From CALJIC01 sp039805565 (GTDB lineage Bacteria; Chloroflexota; Chloroflexia; Chloroflexales; Roseiflexaceae), in assembly GCA_039805565.1 (NCBI GenBank), contig JBDLTZ010000183.1:1-13353 (forward strand): a DNA stretch of 13,353 bases. Reading direction: 5' to 3'. Positions within the stretch are counted from its first letter, which is position 1. Every line of letters starts with the position of its first letter. Positions 1-7,258 of this stretch are shown here, one piece after another. Below the pieces are notes generated by a model, which had not been told where the DNA came from, did not search any database, and saw only the letters and a list, made by a program, of their open reading frames with translations. Position numbers and translations under genes: made by a program.

Positions 1-2
1 AT

Positions 3-57
3 ACAGAGGGCACAGAGGTCGGCCGAGCGTTCCAGCTCTGTGCCCTCTGTGCCCTCA
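3..57. repeat. 15-bp perfect inverted repeat made of a 9-bp repeat
   Basis: ACAGAGGGCACAGAG at 3-17 is exactly complementary to CTCTGTGCCCTCTGT at 36-50, leaving an 18-base loop. The right arm runs into a second copy of the unit TGTGCCCTC (40-48 and 49-57), so the arms are made of a short tandem repeat in opposite orientations. It lies 27 bases past the stop codon of the nucleoside hydrolase gene, so a transcript would fold here and it may act as a transcript end. Any T-run that would confirm a terminator lies beyond the left edge. It could equally be a dispersed intergenic repeat. Confidence 0.7.
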
Positions 58-83
58 GTGACAAGCGATATCGTGCGCTGGCG

Positions 84-1106
84 TTAGGTCACTCGCTCAG
101 CGTACAGCACCGTACAAAGCAGCTCGGCCATCGCGGCGCCGTCCACATCACACACCACCAGCGCGTTGTCCCTGGCGCCCTGCTCAATCTCGCGGACGGC
201 CGCTTCCAGATCCAGGCCACCGGCGGCTTCCACCAGCGCGTTCAGCTCTTCGTCGCTCGCCACGAGCCGCAGCCGCTCCGCCGGGGCGAAGCCAAAGATC
301 GTCTGGCCGTAGGCGTAGCAGCGCTCGGTAACCACACGCACCAGCGCCGGGGAGGCCGTGCCGAGGTCGGGGTTCAGCGCGTAGACCACGGCGGCCACGT
401 CCGGCAGGCTGGGGACTCCGTCGAGGCTCGCTACGGCCCCGAAGTAGGGCGGCAGCATGCTGGCCAGCAGCTCGCCCGCCGGACCGCAGCGCTCCGCAAG
501 CGCCTGGGCGAAGGGCTCGGGGTCAACCACCACGCGATCGAAGGCGTCGAGCGTCACGAGCTCCAGGCGCAGGCCCGCGGCGAGGACCCGCTCGAGCGCG
601 TGCGGGTCGGCGTAGATGTTGAACTCCGCCACCGGGGTCATGTTGCCGCCGCGCCAGGCCCCGCCGAGCGCCACCACCCGCACGCCGGCCAGGTCGGCAG
701 GGAAGCGCTCGACGGCCAGCGCCACGTTGGTCAGCGGCCCGAGCGCCACCAGCGTCATGGCGGGGTAGGTCCGCGCGGCCGCGGCGATGGCGGATGGCGC
801 GTCGTGCGGAAGGCGCACGAGATCATAGCTCCCCTGCGCACCCCAGAAGCCGTCTACACCGTGGATCAGCGTCGTGATACGCGGGCGGGCGCCCACCAGC
901 GGAGCGGCCGCGCCGACGGCTACCGGCAGGTGACAGAAGCCGGCCGCGTGCAGCAGCGTGAGCAGGTTGCTCGTCGCGTCCTCCACACTGCTGTTGCCAA
1001 ACACCGTCGTGAACCCGATCACCTTCGCGGCGCGCAGCAGCCAGGCGATCGCCACCGCGTCGTCCACCCCGACGTCGGTATCCACAAACACGGGCGCGGT
1101 TGTCAT
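84..1106 (-). CDS. nucleoside hydrolase (IUNH family), atypical active site
   Basis: A 340-residue protein of the inosine/uridine-preferring nucleoside hydrolase family, which splits ribonucleosides into base and ribose in the cytoplasm for salvage. The N-terminal calcium signature DTDVGVDDA is present (D11, D15, D16), as are IHGVDG (81-86), GPLTN (123-127) and AEFN (160-163), which carries ribose-binding residues. The family's C-terminal metal ligand is D236. However, the usual LHD triplet there reads LPD, so the histidine used by many members to protonate the leaving base is proline (P235), and the Pro of the usual DPG is V12. Substrate preference is therefore open. No signal peptide. ATG start; GAGGAG at 1119-1124 directly abuts the gatC stop, and the gene begins 9 bases after gatC, so the two are probably co-transcribed. 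Length is slightly above the usual 310-320 residues. Family assignment is firm, specificity is not. Confidence 0.9.
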   Translation of the reverse strand: MTTAPVFVDTDVGVDDAVAIAWLLRAAKVIGFTTVFGNSSVEDATSNLLTLLHAAGFCHLPVAVGAAAPLVGARPRITTLIHGVDGFWGAQGSYDLVRLPHDAPSAIAAAARTYPAMTLVALGPLTNVALAVERFPADLAGVRVVALGGAWRGGNMTPVAEFNIYADPHALERVLAAGLRLELVTLDAFDRVVVDPEPFAQALAERCGPAGELLASMLPPYFGAVASLDGVPSLPDVAAVVYALNPDLGTASPALVRVVTERCYAYGQTIFGFAPAERLRLVASDEELNALVEAAGGLDLEAAVREIEQGARDNALVVCDVDGAAMAELLCTVLYAERVT

Positions 1107-1115
1107 ATGGCGCCC

Positions 1116-1406
1116 CTACTCCTCGAAGATGCCCTTCACGCGGAACATGCCGTCCTGCTGATCAGGCGCGTTGGCCAGCGCCTCCTCGCGTGCGAGGGAC
1201 GGGCGCACCACATCGGCGCGCATCACGTTCTGCATATCAGTCACCTGGGCGGTGGGCGCGACATCGCTCACGTCCAGCTCTTGCAGCAGCTCGAAGTGAT
1301 CCAGGATATTCGAGAGCTGCTCGCGCATCTTCTCGAGCTCCTCAGGGGAGAGGCGCAGGCGCGCCAGTCGGGCGACGTGCGCCACTTGGTCATTCGTGAG
1401 CGACAT
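1116..1406 (-). CDS. gatC: aspartyl/glutamyl-tRNA amidotransferase subunit C
   Basis: A 96-residue protein matching GatC over its full length. GatC is the small belt subunit that wraps GatA and GatB in the amidotransferase that converts Glu-tRNA(Gln) and/or Asp-tRNA(Asn) to the amidated forms. Visible family features are the N-terminal helix beginning LTNDQVAHVARLARLRLS, the following helical stretch with EELEKM and NILDHFELLQELD (about 20-45), the VAPT turn, and the C-terminal RPSLAREEALANAP and FRVKGIFE blocks. The start is ATG with GAGGAG at 1412-1417, five bases upstream. gatA and gatB are not in the window. The gene follows cdaR after 58 bases and precedes the nucleoside hydrolase by 9 bases. 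A TATAAT box in the 58-base gap suggests it may have its own promoter. Confidence 0.95.
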   Translation of the reverse strand: MSLTNDQVAHVARLARLRLSPEELEKMREQLSNILDHFELLQELDVSDVAPTAQVTDMQNVMRADVVRPSLAREEALANAPDQQDGMFRVKGIFEE

Positions 1407-1439
1407 GGAAACTCCTCAGGGTCTACTCAGCGCAGGTGC

Positions 1440-1445
1440 ATTATA
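1440..1445 (-). promoter_or_regulatory. candidate -10 box (TATAAT) upstream of gatC
   Basis: A perfect TATAAT on the minus strand sits between the cdaR stop and gatC, 33 bases before the gatC ATG. No good -35 hexamer lies 16-18 bases upstream, where the cdaR 3' end is GC-rich. It may be a weak or activator-dependent promoter, or chance. Confidence 0.35.
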
Positions 1446-1464
1446 CCCTGTTCCGCGCCACGCT

Positions 1465-2859
1465 CTACGGAGGCGGCGCGGCGGTCTGCGTCGCGAGCGG
1501 GGTGCCCGTAGCGGCAGGCGTGATGGTCTCCGTAGGCTCCGGGTCGGCGTCCAGGGTGTCCGGCGTCTGCGTCTCGGAGACATCCGGGGTCTCTGTCGTC
1601 GCCGGCGTCTGGGTCACCGGCAGGCGCAACGTCACCGTCACGGCCGGCGGATCCCCCACGAGGCGCACCCCCTCTGGGAGGCTCACCGACGGGGTCAGGC
1701 TGAAGCTGCCCTCTCCCAGGCCTCGCGCGCTCACCACGGCGACCAGCGAGCTCGGGTCCAGTGCGCCGAGCTCACTCGTGCTCCCGGCAAGGCGCAGCTG
1801 CACCAACTGCGGGCTGGCGGAAACGAGCAGGTCCGGCGGAATGTCCGCCACCTGCACCGGCACCGGCACCGTCACCTGGAACGGCCGGGCGATGGGGGCC
1901 ACCACTACCCTCACCGCAGCCTGGGAGGGCTCGCCGAAACTTAGGCGCGTGTTCACCGGCTCGGCGATCGTCACGGTGCGAGTGAACGTCTGGCTGGCCC
2001 CGCCCACGTCCACCCCCAGAGTCGAGACGCTCTCCACCTCATCCAGCGGGCCGGAGCTGCCGGTCAGGGTCACCAGCTGCGGCTCCACCGACACGCCAGT
2101 GACCACGTAGCCACTGGCCGGCTCGCCCACCAGCACCGGGACCACCGGGACGCGCTTCACACCCACGCTAGACTGCACCGGTACCTCAAGGTTGACGACC
2201 GACGGGTCGAGCGTGACCCCGGGCACCAGGTCGCCGTCCGCCGCGACCGGATCCGGGGTGCGCGGCGAGTTGTAGTTCGCGGTCAGCCGGTCGATGTCGG
2301 CGCTGATGCGGGCGCGCGCCACGCGGTCCACCAGCCCCTGCGGGCCGCGCACCGTCACCTGCCCCACCGGGCCGCCGCCCACCGTCACCTCCGCGGGGCG
2401 CGACTCGAAACCGAAAGGCACGCTGCCCGTGATCTCGACAGTGAGCGGCACCGTGCGCGTGATCTCCCGGTCGAGCCGGATCAGCAGAAAGTCCGGGTCA
2501 GCCGAGAAGCGCGCCCGCTGCAGGCCGGGACGTGTGGGAACGATGTTGATCGGGATCGAGTGCTCGCCGGGGCCGCGCTCGCTCACGTCCACAAACGCGC
2601 GCAGGTCGCTCACCGTAAGGTTGCGCAGAGTCTCTTCGTCGGCGTCCACCGTCAGATCCACCGTGGGACGCGAGGCGCGCGGGCGGCCGTCGTTGTCCAC
2701 CACCAGCATGTCGGAGGACAGCCCCTCGATCTCCACCGGCACACTGTCGAACGAGCTGGTCACATCGGGGTTCTGGGTGTAGGAGACGAACACCCACAGC
2801 GCGAAGGCCAGCAGTGTCGCCATCACCACCCGCAGCACAGCCGCGCGCACAGTCGTCAC
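1465..2859 (-). CDS. cdaR: YbbR-domain protein, CdaA regulator
   Basis: A 464-residue protein with one N-terminal membrane segment (about residues 8-27, VLRVVMATLLAFALWVFVSY) followed by four tandem YbbR-like beta domains at roughly 35-130, 135-230, 233-322 and 325-414. The family pattern (PV.IE, VTVRGP, VTLTGS and similar strands) recurs in them. CdaR is the extracytoplasmic-facing partner of the diadenylate cyclase CdaA and modulates c-di-AMP synthesis. The last 50 residues form a Thr/Pro/Glu-rich low-complexity tail after the fourth domain (TQTPATTETP and onwards), which is not part of the YbbR fold. The start is GTG at 2857-2859; GTGA overlaps the cdaA stop by 4 bases, indicating translational coupling, with GAGG-rich sequence in the cdaA 3' end as ribosome site. 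The protein is probably anchored with its domains outside the cytoplasmic membrane. Confidence 0.88.
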   Translation of the reverse strand: MTTVRAAVLRVVMATLLAFALWVFVSYTQNPDVTSSFDSVPVEIEGLSSDMLVVDNDGRPRASRPTVDLTVDADEETLRNLTVSDLRAFVDVSERGPGEHSIPINIVPTRPGLQRARFSADPDFLLIRLDREITRTVPLTVEITGSVPFGFESRPAEVTVGGGPVGQVTVRGPQGLVDRVARARISADIDRLTANYNSPRTPDPVAADGDLVPGVTLDPSVVNLEVPVQSSVGVKRVPVVPVLVGEPASGYVVTGVSVEPQLVTLTGSSGPLDEVESVSTLGVDVGGASQTFTRTVTIAEPVNTRLSFGEPSQAAVRVVVAPIARPFQVTVPVPVQVADIPPDLLVSASPQLVQLRLAGSTSELGALDPSSLVAVVSARGLGEGSFSLTPSVSLPEGVRLVGDPPAVTVTLRLPVTQTPATTETPDVSETQTPDTLDADPEPTETITPAATGTPLATQTAAPPP

Positions 2860-3695
2860 TTCGCCGCCTCTTCCTCGAGCGGCACCTTCAGCAGGCCGGC
2901 GAGCATGCCGCGCAGGCGCGCCTCGCTCAGGTAGCTGACCATGCGGCCGTCATTGCAGATCGAGATCGCCCCGGTCTCCTCAGAGACCACCACGGCGATG
3001 GCATCGGACTGTTCGGAGATCCCCTTGGCCGCGCGGTGGCGCGTGCCGTAGCGGCGCTGGCCCACCACGTCCTCGCTGAGCGGCAGCACCACGTTGGCGG
3101 CAAGGATGCGGTTGCCGCGCACGATCACCGCCATATCGTGGAGCGGGGAGTTGGGGTAGAAGATATTGAGCAGCAGCGGCACCGCCAGCCGCGAGTCGAT
3201 GATCACGCCGCGGTCGGCGTACTCCTGCAGGCCAGTCTCACGCTCGATCACCATCAGCGCGCCAACTCCCTGCTGCGAGAGCTGCTGCGCGGCGCGCGAC
3301 ACGCCGTTGATCGTCTCGAGCAGCTCGGCGCGGTCGGTGCGGTTGAACGGCCGCCCGAAGAGGTCATTCGTGCGGCCGAGGCTCTCCAGCGCACGGCGCA
3401 GCTCCGGCTGGAACAGCACCGGGATCGCCACGAACAGCGCCGGCTGCACGGCGTTACGCATCAGCCAGCGCAGCGTCTCGAGCGGCAGCAGCGAGCTGAG
3501 CACAATCGAGATAACCAGCAGCACGCCGATGCCGCGCAGCAGCTGCACGGCGCGTGTGCCGCGGATGACTCCCAGCAGCCAGTAGAAGATCATCGCGACG
3601 ATCACGATGTCGAGCAGCGGCCGGGCGTCGACAAACGGGTTCAGGCGCTCGAGGAGGCGGTTGACCCACTCCAGGATGTTTGGGATGTCGGGCAT
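2856..3695 (-). CDS. cdaA: membrane diadenylate cyclase (c-di-AMP synthase) CdaA
   Basis: A 279-residue CdaA-type enzyme that joins two ATP into cyclic di-AMP. There are three N-terminal hydrophobic segments (about 27-45, 50-70 and 80-95), then a linker and the DisA_N cyclase domain from about residue 110. Visible catalytic-domain blocks are GALMVIER (145-152), PLHDMAV (184-190), ANVVLPLSE (200-208), the GTRHR motif (217-221), GISEQSDA (225-232) and VVSEETG (236-242). The metal-binding DGA motif of the family reads DMA here (D187, M188, A189): the aspartate is kept but the glycine is replaced. RHR is intact, so activity is plausible. ATG start with a weak AGG-type ribosome site. It is coupled to cdaR by a 4-base overlap. 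The glmM gene that follows in many Firmicutes is absent; gatC comes instead. Confidence 0.93.
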   Translation of the reverse strand: MPDIPNILEWVNRLLERLNPFVDARPLLDIVIVAMIFYWLLGVIRGTRAVQLLRGIGVLLVISIVLSSLLPLETLRWLMRNAVQPALFVAIPVLFQPELRRALESLGRTNDLFGRPFNRTDRAELLETINGVSRAAQQLSQQGVGALMVIERETGLQEYADRGVIIDSRLAVPLLLNIFYPNSPLHDMAVIVRGNRILAANVVLPLSEDVVGQRRYGTRHRAAKGISEQSDAIAVVVSEETGAISICNDGRMVSYLSEARLRGMLAGLLKVPLEEEAAK

Positions 3696-3701
3696 ACCTG
3701 G

Positions 3702-3736
3702 TAAACGCTAAAGGCTAAATGCTCAACGTTAAAGAG
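3702..3736 (+). repeat. array of five degenerate heptamers (left arm)
   Basis: Read on the plus strand, the bases divide into five successive 7-mers: TAAACGC, TAAAGGC, TAAATGC, TCAACGT and TAAAGAG. The loose consensus is T(A/C)AA(C/G/T)G(C/T). It lies in the leader of cdaA and faces a similar array on the opposite strand at 3816-3857. Phase is exact over 35 bases. Function is unknown to me. Confidence 0.6.
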
Positions 3737-3789
3737 CTCGTGTGCAGCCTCAATCCCGTGCTACTCAGCCAACGTGCATAACACACGAG
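3737..3789. repeat. 8-bp inverted repeat between the heptamer arrays
   Basis: CTCGTGTG (3737-3744) and CACACGAG (3782-3789) are perfectly complementary, with a 37-base spacer. The pair is nested inside the two facing heptamer arrays, so the whole 3702-3857 segment could fold as a branched hairpin in the transcript between the TPR gene and cdaA. No T-run follows, so it is not a classical terminator. Confidence 0.45.
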
Positions 3790-3790
3790 T

Positions 3791-3796
3791 ATTGTA
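3791..3796 (-). promoter_or_regulatory. candidate -10 box (TACAAT) for cdaA-cdaR
   Basis: TACAAT on the minus strand lies about 95 bases before the cdaA ATG. The best -35-like match upstream is TTGTCG with a spacer of only 14 bases, so the promoter call is weak. If real, transcription would start just inside the 8-bp inverted repeat. Confidence 0.25.
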
Positions 3797-3815
3797 CGAC
3801 AAGCCGACGACGACA

Positions 3816-3857
3816 ACCTTTGGCGTTGAGCGTTGAGCGTCTAGCCTTCTACGCTGA
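3816..3857 (-). repeat. array of six degenerate heptamers (right arm), includes the TPR gene stop codon
   Basis: On the minus strand the bases read as TCAGCGT, AGAAGGC, TAGACGC, TCAACGC, TCAACGC and CAAAGGT. This is the same loose consensus as the array at 3702-3736 but in the opposite orientation. The TAG stop of the TPR gene (3849-3851) falls inside the array, so the repeat overlaps the last codons. The segment around AAGGCTAGACGCTCAACG matches AAGGCTAAATGCTCAACG of the left array at nearly every position, forming an imperfect long inverted repeat. Confidence 0.6.
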
Positions 3858-6800
3858 ACCTTTCTGCTGCTGCTGCTCCAGCATGCGGCGCGCGGCGGCC
3901 TGGAACGCCTCGACGCGCCCGGCCTCCACGTCGGGCATCTTGGCGAGCCGGCCGTAGATACGTACCGCCTGCTCGTACTCCTGGCGGCGCATGAGCGCGT
4001 CGCCAAGCTGGTACAGGTTGTCCACGTCGTTCTGGTCCAGGCCGTAGATCTGGTGCATCTCGGCGATCGCGTTGTCCAGGTCGCGCATCTGCAGCAGCAC
4101 CCGCACGATCTGCTTCTTCTCAAGCACCGCGTCCTTGCTGCGGCCGGCAAGCGTGTACATGAAGGCCAGCCACTGGCGGGCCTCGATGTCGTTCGGCGCG
4201 ATATGGACGATCTTGTCGTACAGCTCGCGCGCCTTATCGTGCTTGCCGAGGGTCCAGTGGACCTCGGCGGCCTGCTGGAGATTCTGGACGGCGTCCTTGA
4301 TCTGGCCCGCCTTGCGCTGCTGGTCGGCCACGCGCACCAGGCCATCCACACCCTTGTCCAGGTAGCCGCGGCGGATGTAGAGCTTCGCCAGGCGGTTGCC
4401 GATCAGGATGTTGTTCGGCGCGAGGCGCATGGCGTCCTCAAGCACCTCGAGCGCGCGGTCGAGGTCCTGCCGCCCCTCGTAGTACGTCGCCAGGTCCTCG
4501 AGCTGCGCGAGCGCCTCGGCGAGCTTGCCCTGCTGGAAGTAGACGTCGGCCAGCTTGGTGTAGATCGCGCGGTCGTAGGGGATATGCTGGCGTGCCTCAA
4601 GCAGCGCCCGCTCGGCCCCCTGGAGGTCGCCCGTGGCCGCATAGGCCTCGGCCATGCGCCGCACGAGCTCGCCCTGTCCCAGGGGCGCCGCGAAGGAGTA
4701 GCGCGCCAGGTCCTGGTTGACCTTGCCGCGTGGCGCGGCGAGGCACCGCTGGAGCGCAGTGCGTGCCTCCTCGGCCTGCCCAAGGGCGATGAAGCTGTCT
4801 GCCATAGCCTGGTACACCAGCACCGGCGCCAGAAGCGGGTCGGGTCCTTCCTCCAGGAGCGCCTCAGCCTGCTCGAGCTCCATCAGGGCGCTCTGGTGCT
4901 GGCCGGCCCCCTGCTGGATCACGGCCAGCATGTAGTGCAGCACTGGCTCGTCCGCCACGAGCAGCGCGGCGCGGTACTCGGACTGCACCTCGGCGCCCTG
5001 CTCGGGGTGGCCCTTGAGCTGCTCCAGCAGCGTGGCGAGGCTCTGCCAGATAGCGAGCGGCTGGTCGCCCATGAGTGCCAGTGCGATGTTGATGCCGGCC
5101 ACGTTTGCCAGGCTACCCTGGTCCAGCTCGAGCGCGCGGCGGAACTCGGCCAGCGCGGCCTCGTAGCGCTCCATCTTCAGCAGGCTCTGGCCATACTGCT
5201 GGTGAAGCGCGGCGCTCCCCGGGGCCCACTGCAGGCCGCGTCGGTACTCCTCGAGCGCCTTGTTCGTCTGCCCCATGCGGAAGTAGCTCGAGGCGACGAA
5301 GGCGATCTGCGAGGCGGCATCGTCCAGACGGCCCTCGTTCTTCAGAATCTCGGCCAGCCGGGCGCGGGCGCCCACGGTGTCGGGCGAGAGCTCGATCAGG
5401 CGGTAGTAGACGGGGATGGCGCGGGGGTGCTCGCCGCGCGCCACGTAGGTGTCAATCAGCAGCTGGTACTTGGCCAGCGCGTCCTCGCGGCGCCCGTCCC
5501 GCTCGTAGATCTCGCCGAGCCGCGTGTGGATCGGCAGGTAGTCCGGGTTAAGGCGGATCACCTCGAGGCAAGCATCAGCGGCCGCAAGCATCAGGCCCTG
5601 CTCGATGTAGCGCTCGCTTGCCACCACGTAGCGCTCACACACCTCGTCGAGCCCGGCGGTGTCCAGCGGCGCCACCGGCGCGAAGCGCTGCTGTGGTGCG
5701 GCGGGCATGGCCTCAAAGGTCACCAGGGGATCGGCCGCCACAGCGGCGAGGGCGGGCTGGGACGCGACGTTGCCGGGGGAGTCGCCCCTGGGGCGCAGGA
5801 AGTCGGTGATCGGCCGGATCTTGCCCCAGGTCTCAGGCATCGTCTCAGAGACGTGGGGCTCCTCCTCAATCTCGGCCGGCGCGGGGGCCGAGAGGGCGCC
5901 GGTGCCGAGGGAGCGCAGCTTGGCGAACATGTTGCGCTCAGTAAGCTCCTTGGCCTTGCGGCGGAACTCCTCGGCGCGCTCCTTACCCCAGCGCTTGCCG
6001 GCAAGGAAGTTTGCCAGCGTGGAGTAGAGCGACGCAGCGCGGGCGATGTCGCCCATCTGGACGTAGATACCGGCGGCGGCCTCGTACATCTGGATCATAT
6101 CATCCGCCTCGGCCTTGCCGATCGACTCGAGCGGCAGGATGCGGATGGTCTCCTCGTACTCCTTGACAGCCTGCGGCAGGTTGCCCAGCGCCTCGTAGCA
6201 CGCGCCCAGCGCGTAGTGCGCCGAGAGAGCGTACTCGTCGTCGAGGGCGGCGCGGGCCAGCACCTCGGCGGCCTCGGCGTTCTGGCCGCGCTCCTGGTAG
6301 AGCAACCCCAGGCTGTAGAAAACATCGCTGCGCTCGCACCCCATGCCGATCGCGCGCTCGTACCCCTCGAGCGCCGCGTCCAGCTCGCCGGCCTCCTGGC
6401 GCTCCTGCGCCTGGGCCACGATCCTGTCCACCGCGAACTGCTGGCCGCGCAGGCCGCCGGTGGCGCCGAACATACTTGGTGCGGGCGTAGGGGACGTAGA
6501 CGCAGCAGCCGGCGCGCGGGGCGCAGCCTGAGCGGCCTCGGCCAGAGCGCTGTGCAGCGCGCCGATCAGCTCCTTAGCCTCGCGGCTGCCCGGGTCGAGC
6601 CGCAGCGCGGTCTCGGCCAGGCCGGTGGCCTCCTCCAGGTCGGAGCTCTGACGGCGCCGAGCGAGCTCGAGGTACTCGGCGGCGGCGTCAGCCGCGGCGC
6701 CGCTCTCCTCGAGAAGGCGTGCCAGACGCAGCCGCTGGTCGGCGGAGTCGGGGCGTAGCCGCAGAACCTCGCGCAGCGCCTCCGCAGCCTTTGCGCCCAG

Positions 6801-7130
6801 CCGGCGTCCCTGCTGCAGGTCGGCGAGCTGGACGTAGATGGACACCGCGGCATCGGCGGCGCCGACGCGCTCCTGGGTACGCGCAAGGTACTCAAGGAAG
6901 AAGGGGTTGTTCGGGTCGGCGCGGCGCAGCTCCTCGAGGATCTGCAGCGCCTGCTGGTACTTGCCGGTGTTGAACAGCGCGACGGCCACCGAGGATCGCG
7001 CATCGGCCTCCTGGGGGAACTCCTGCAGCGCGCGGACGGCCTGCTTCAGGGCTTCATCCCAGTTCTTGAGCCGCGCGGCCTCGCGGCTTTGCTCCATCGC
7101 CCGGTCGAACAGCGCGCGATTCCCTGGCAT
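3849..7130 (-). CDS. large tetratricopeptide-repeat (TPR) scaffold protein
   Basis: A 1093-residue soluble protein composed almost entirely of TPR helical hairpins. TPR-rich blocks lie at about 10-200, 235-400, 495-700, 720-800 and 820-1085. They are separated by a Pro/Ala/Ser linker (about 200-230, containing STSPTPAPS) and a longer disordered-looking linker (about 405-490). Typical unit signatures are visible, for example YEAALAEFRRALELD near 656-670 and YEQAVRIYGRLA near 1052-1063. No signal peptide, membrane segment or enzymatic domain is visible, so it is probably a cytoplasmic protein-protein interaction scaffold. Its partner is unknown; I do not recognise a named ortholog. ATG start with GGGAGG at 7137-7142, six bases upstream. 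The C-terminus is a short Gln run. The gene stands alone between the helicase loader and cdaA, with spacers of 128 and 153 bases. Confidence 0.9.
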   Translation of the reverse strand: MPGNRALFDRAMEQSREAARLKNWDEALKQAVRALQEFPQEADARSSVAVALFNTGKYQQALQILEELRRADPNNPFFLEYLARTQERVGAADAAVSIYVQLADLQQGRRLGAKAAEALREVLRLRPDSADQRLRLARLLEESGAAADAAAEYLELARRRQSSDLEEATGLAETALRLDPGSREAKELIGALHSALAEAAQAAPRAPAAASTSPTPAPSMFGATGGLRGQQFAVDRIVAQAQERQEAGELDAALEGYERAIGMGCERSDVFYSLGLLYQERGQNAEAAEVLARAALDDEYALSAHYALGACYEALGNLPQAVKEYEETIRILPLESIGKAEADDMIQMYEAAAGIYVQMGDIARAASLYSTLANFLAGKRWGKERAEEFRRKAKELTERNMFAKLRSLGTGALSAPAPAEIEEEPHVSETMPETWGKIRPITDFLRPRGDSPGNVASQPALAAVAADPLVTFEAMPAAPQQRFAPVAPLDTAGLDEVCERYVVASERYIEQGLMLAAADACLEVIRLNPDYLPIHTRLGEIYERDGRREDALAKYQLLIDTYVARGEHPRAIPVYYRLIELSPDTVGARARLAEILKNEGRLDDAASQIAFVASSYFRMGQTNKALEEYRRGLQWAPGSAALHQQYGQSLLKMERYEAALAEFRRALELDQGSLANVAGINIALALMGDQPLAIWQSLATLLEQLKGHPEQGAEVQSEYRAALLVADEPVLHYMLAVIQQGAGQHQSALMELEQAEALLEEGPDPLLAPVLVYQAMADSFIALGQAEEARTALQRCLAAPRGKVNQDLARYSFAAPLGQGELVRRMAEAYAATGDLQGAERALLEARQHIPYDRAIYTKLADVYFQQGKLAEALAQLEDLATYYEGRQDLDRALEVLEDAMRLAPNNILIGNRLAKLYIRRGYLDKGVDGLVRVADQQRKAGQIKDAVQNLQQAAEVHWTLGKHDKARELYDKIVHIAPNDIEARQWLAFMYTLAGRSKDAVLEKKQIVRVLLQMRDLDNAIAEMHQIYGLDQNDVDNLYQLGDALMRRQEYEQAVRIYGRLAKMPDVEAGRVEAFQAAARRMLEQQQQKGSA

Positions 7131-7174
7131 CGATCGCCTCCCACGTGGTGGCAGAAGTGTGGCCTGAGCACATA

Positions 7175-7227
7175 CAGATCATAATCTGCGTGGTCATGCT
7201 CAATGATAGCACACCATGCGGAGCATG
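7175..7227. repeat. small inverted repeats in the leader of the TPR gene
   Basis: The 128-base gap between the loader gene and the TPR gene holds CATGCTC (7195-7201) paired with GAGCATG (7221-7227), loop 19, and CAGAT-CATA-ATCTG (7175-7188). On the minus strand the second contains TATGAT (7178-7183), a possible -10 box, but I found no -35 at a proper distance. No T-run marks a terminator for the upstream gene. Read-through from the loader gene is possible. Confidence 0.35.
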
Positions 7228-7258
7228 AGGGTTGCGGGATGTTGGCGGAAACGCAGCC

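Noticed and set aside
600..1511. A 303-codon plus-strand frame opposite the nucleoside hydrolase and gatC
   Set aside because: Composition is Arg/His/Gln/Gly-rich without motifs, and both genes on the other strand are well supported.
3702..3857. CRISPR array
   Set aside because: Units are 7 bases, directly abutting and degenerate, without unique spacers, and no cas genes are present.
3866..3880. CAG-type triplet run at the end of the TPR gene
   Set aside because: It is only four glutamine codons and is ordinary for a hydrophilic C-terminus.
4053..6758. A 901-codon open frame on the plus strand opposite the TPR gene
   Set aside because: It is antisense to a clear TPR protein, rich in Leu/Val/His/Gln/Arg with no recognisable domain, and is the usual by-product of GC-rich codon use.
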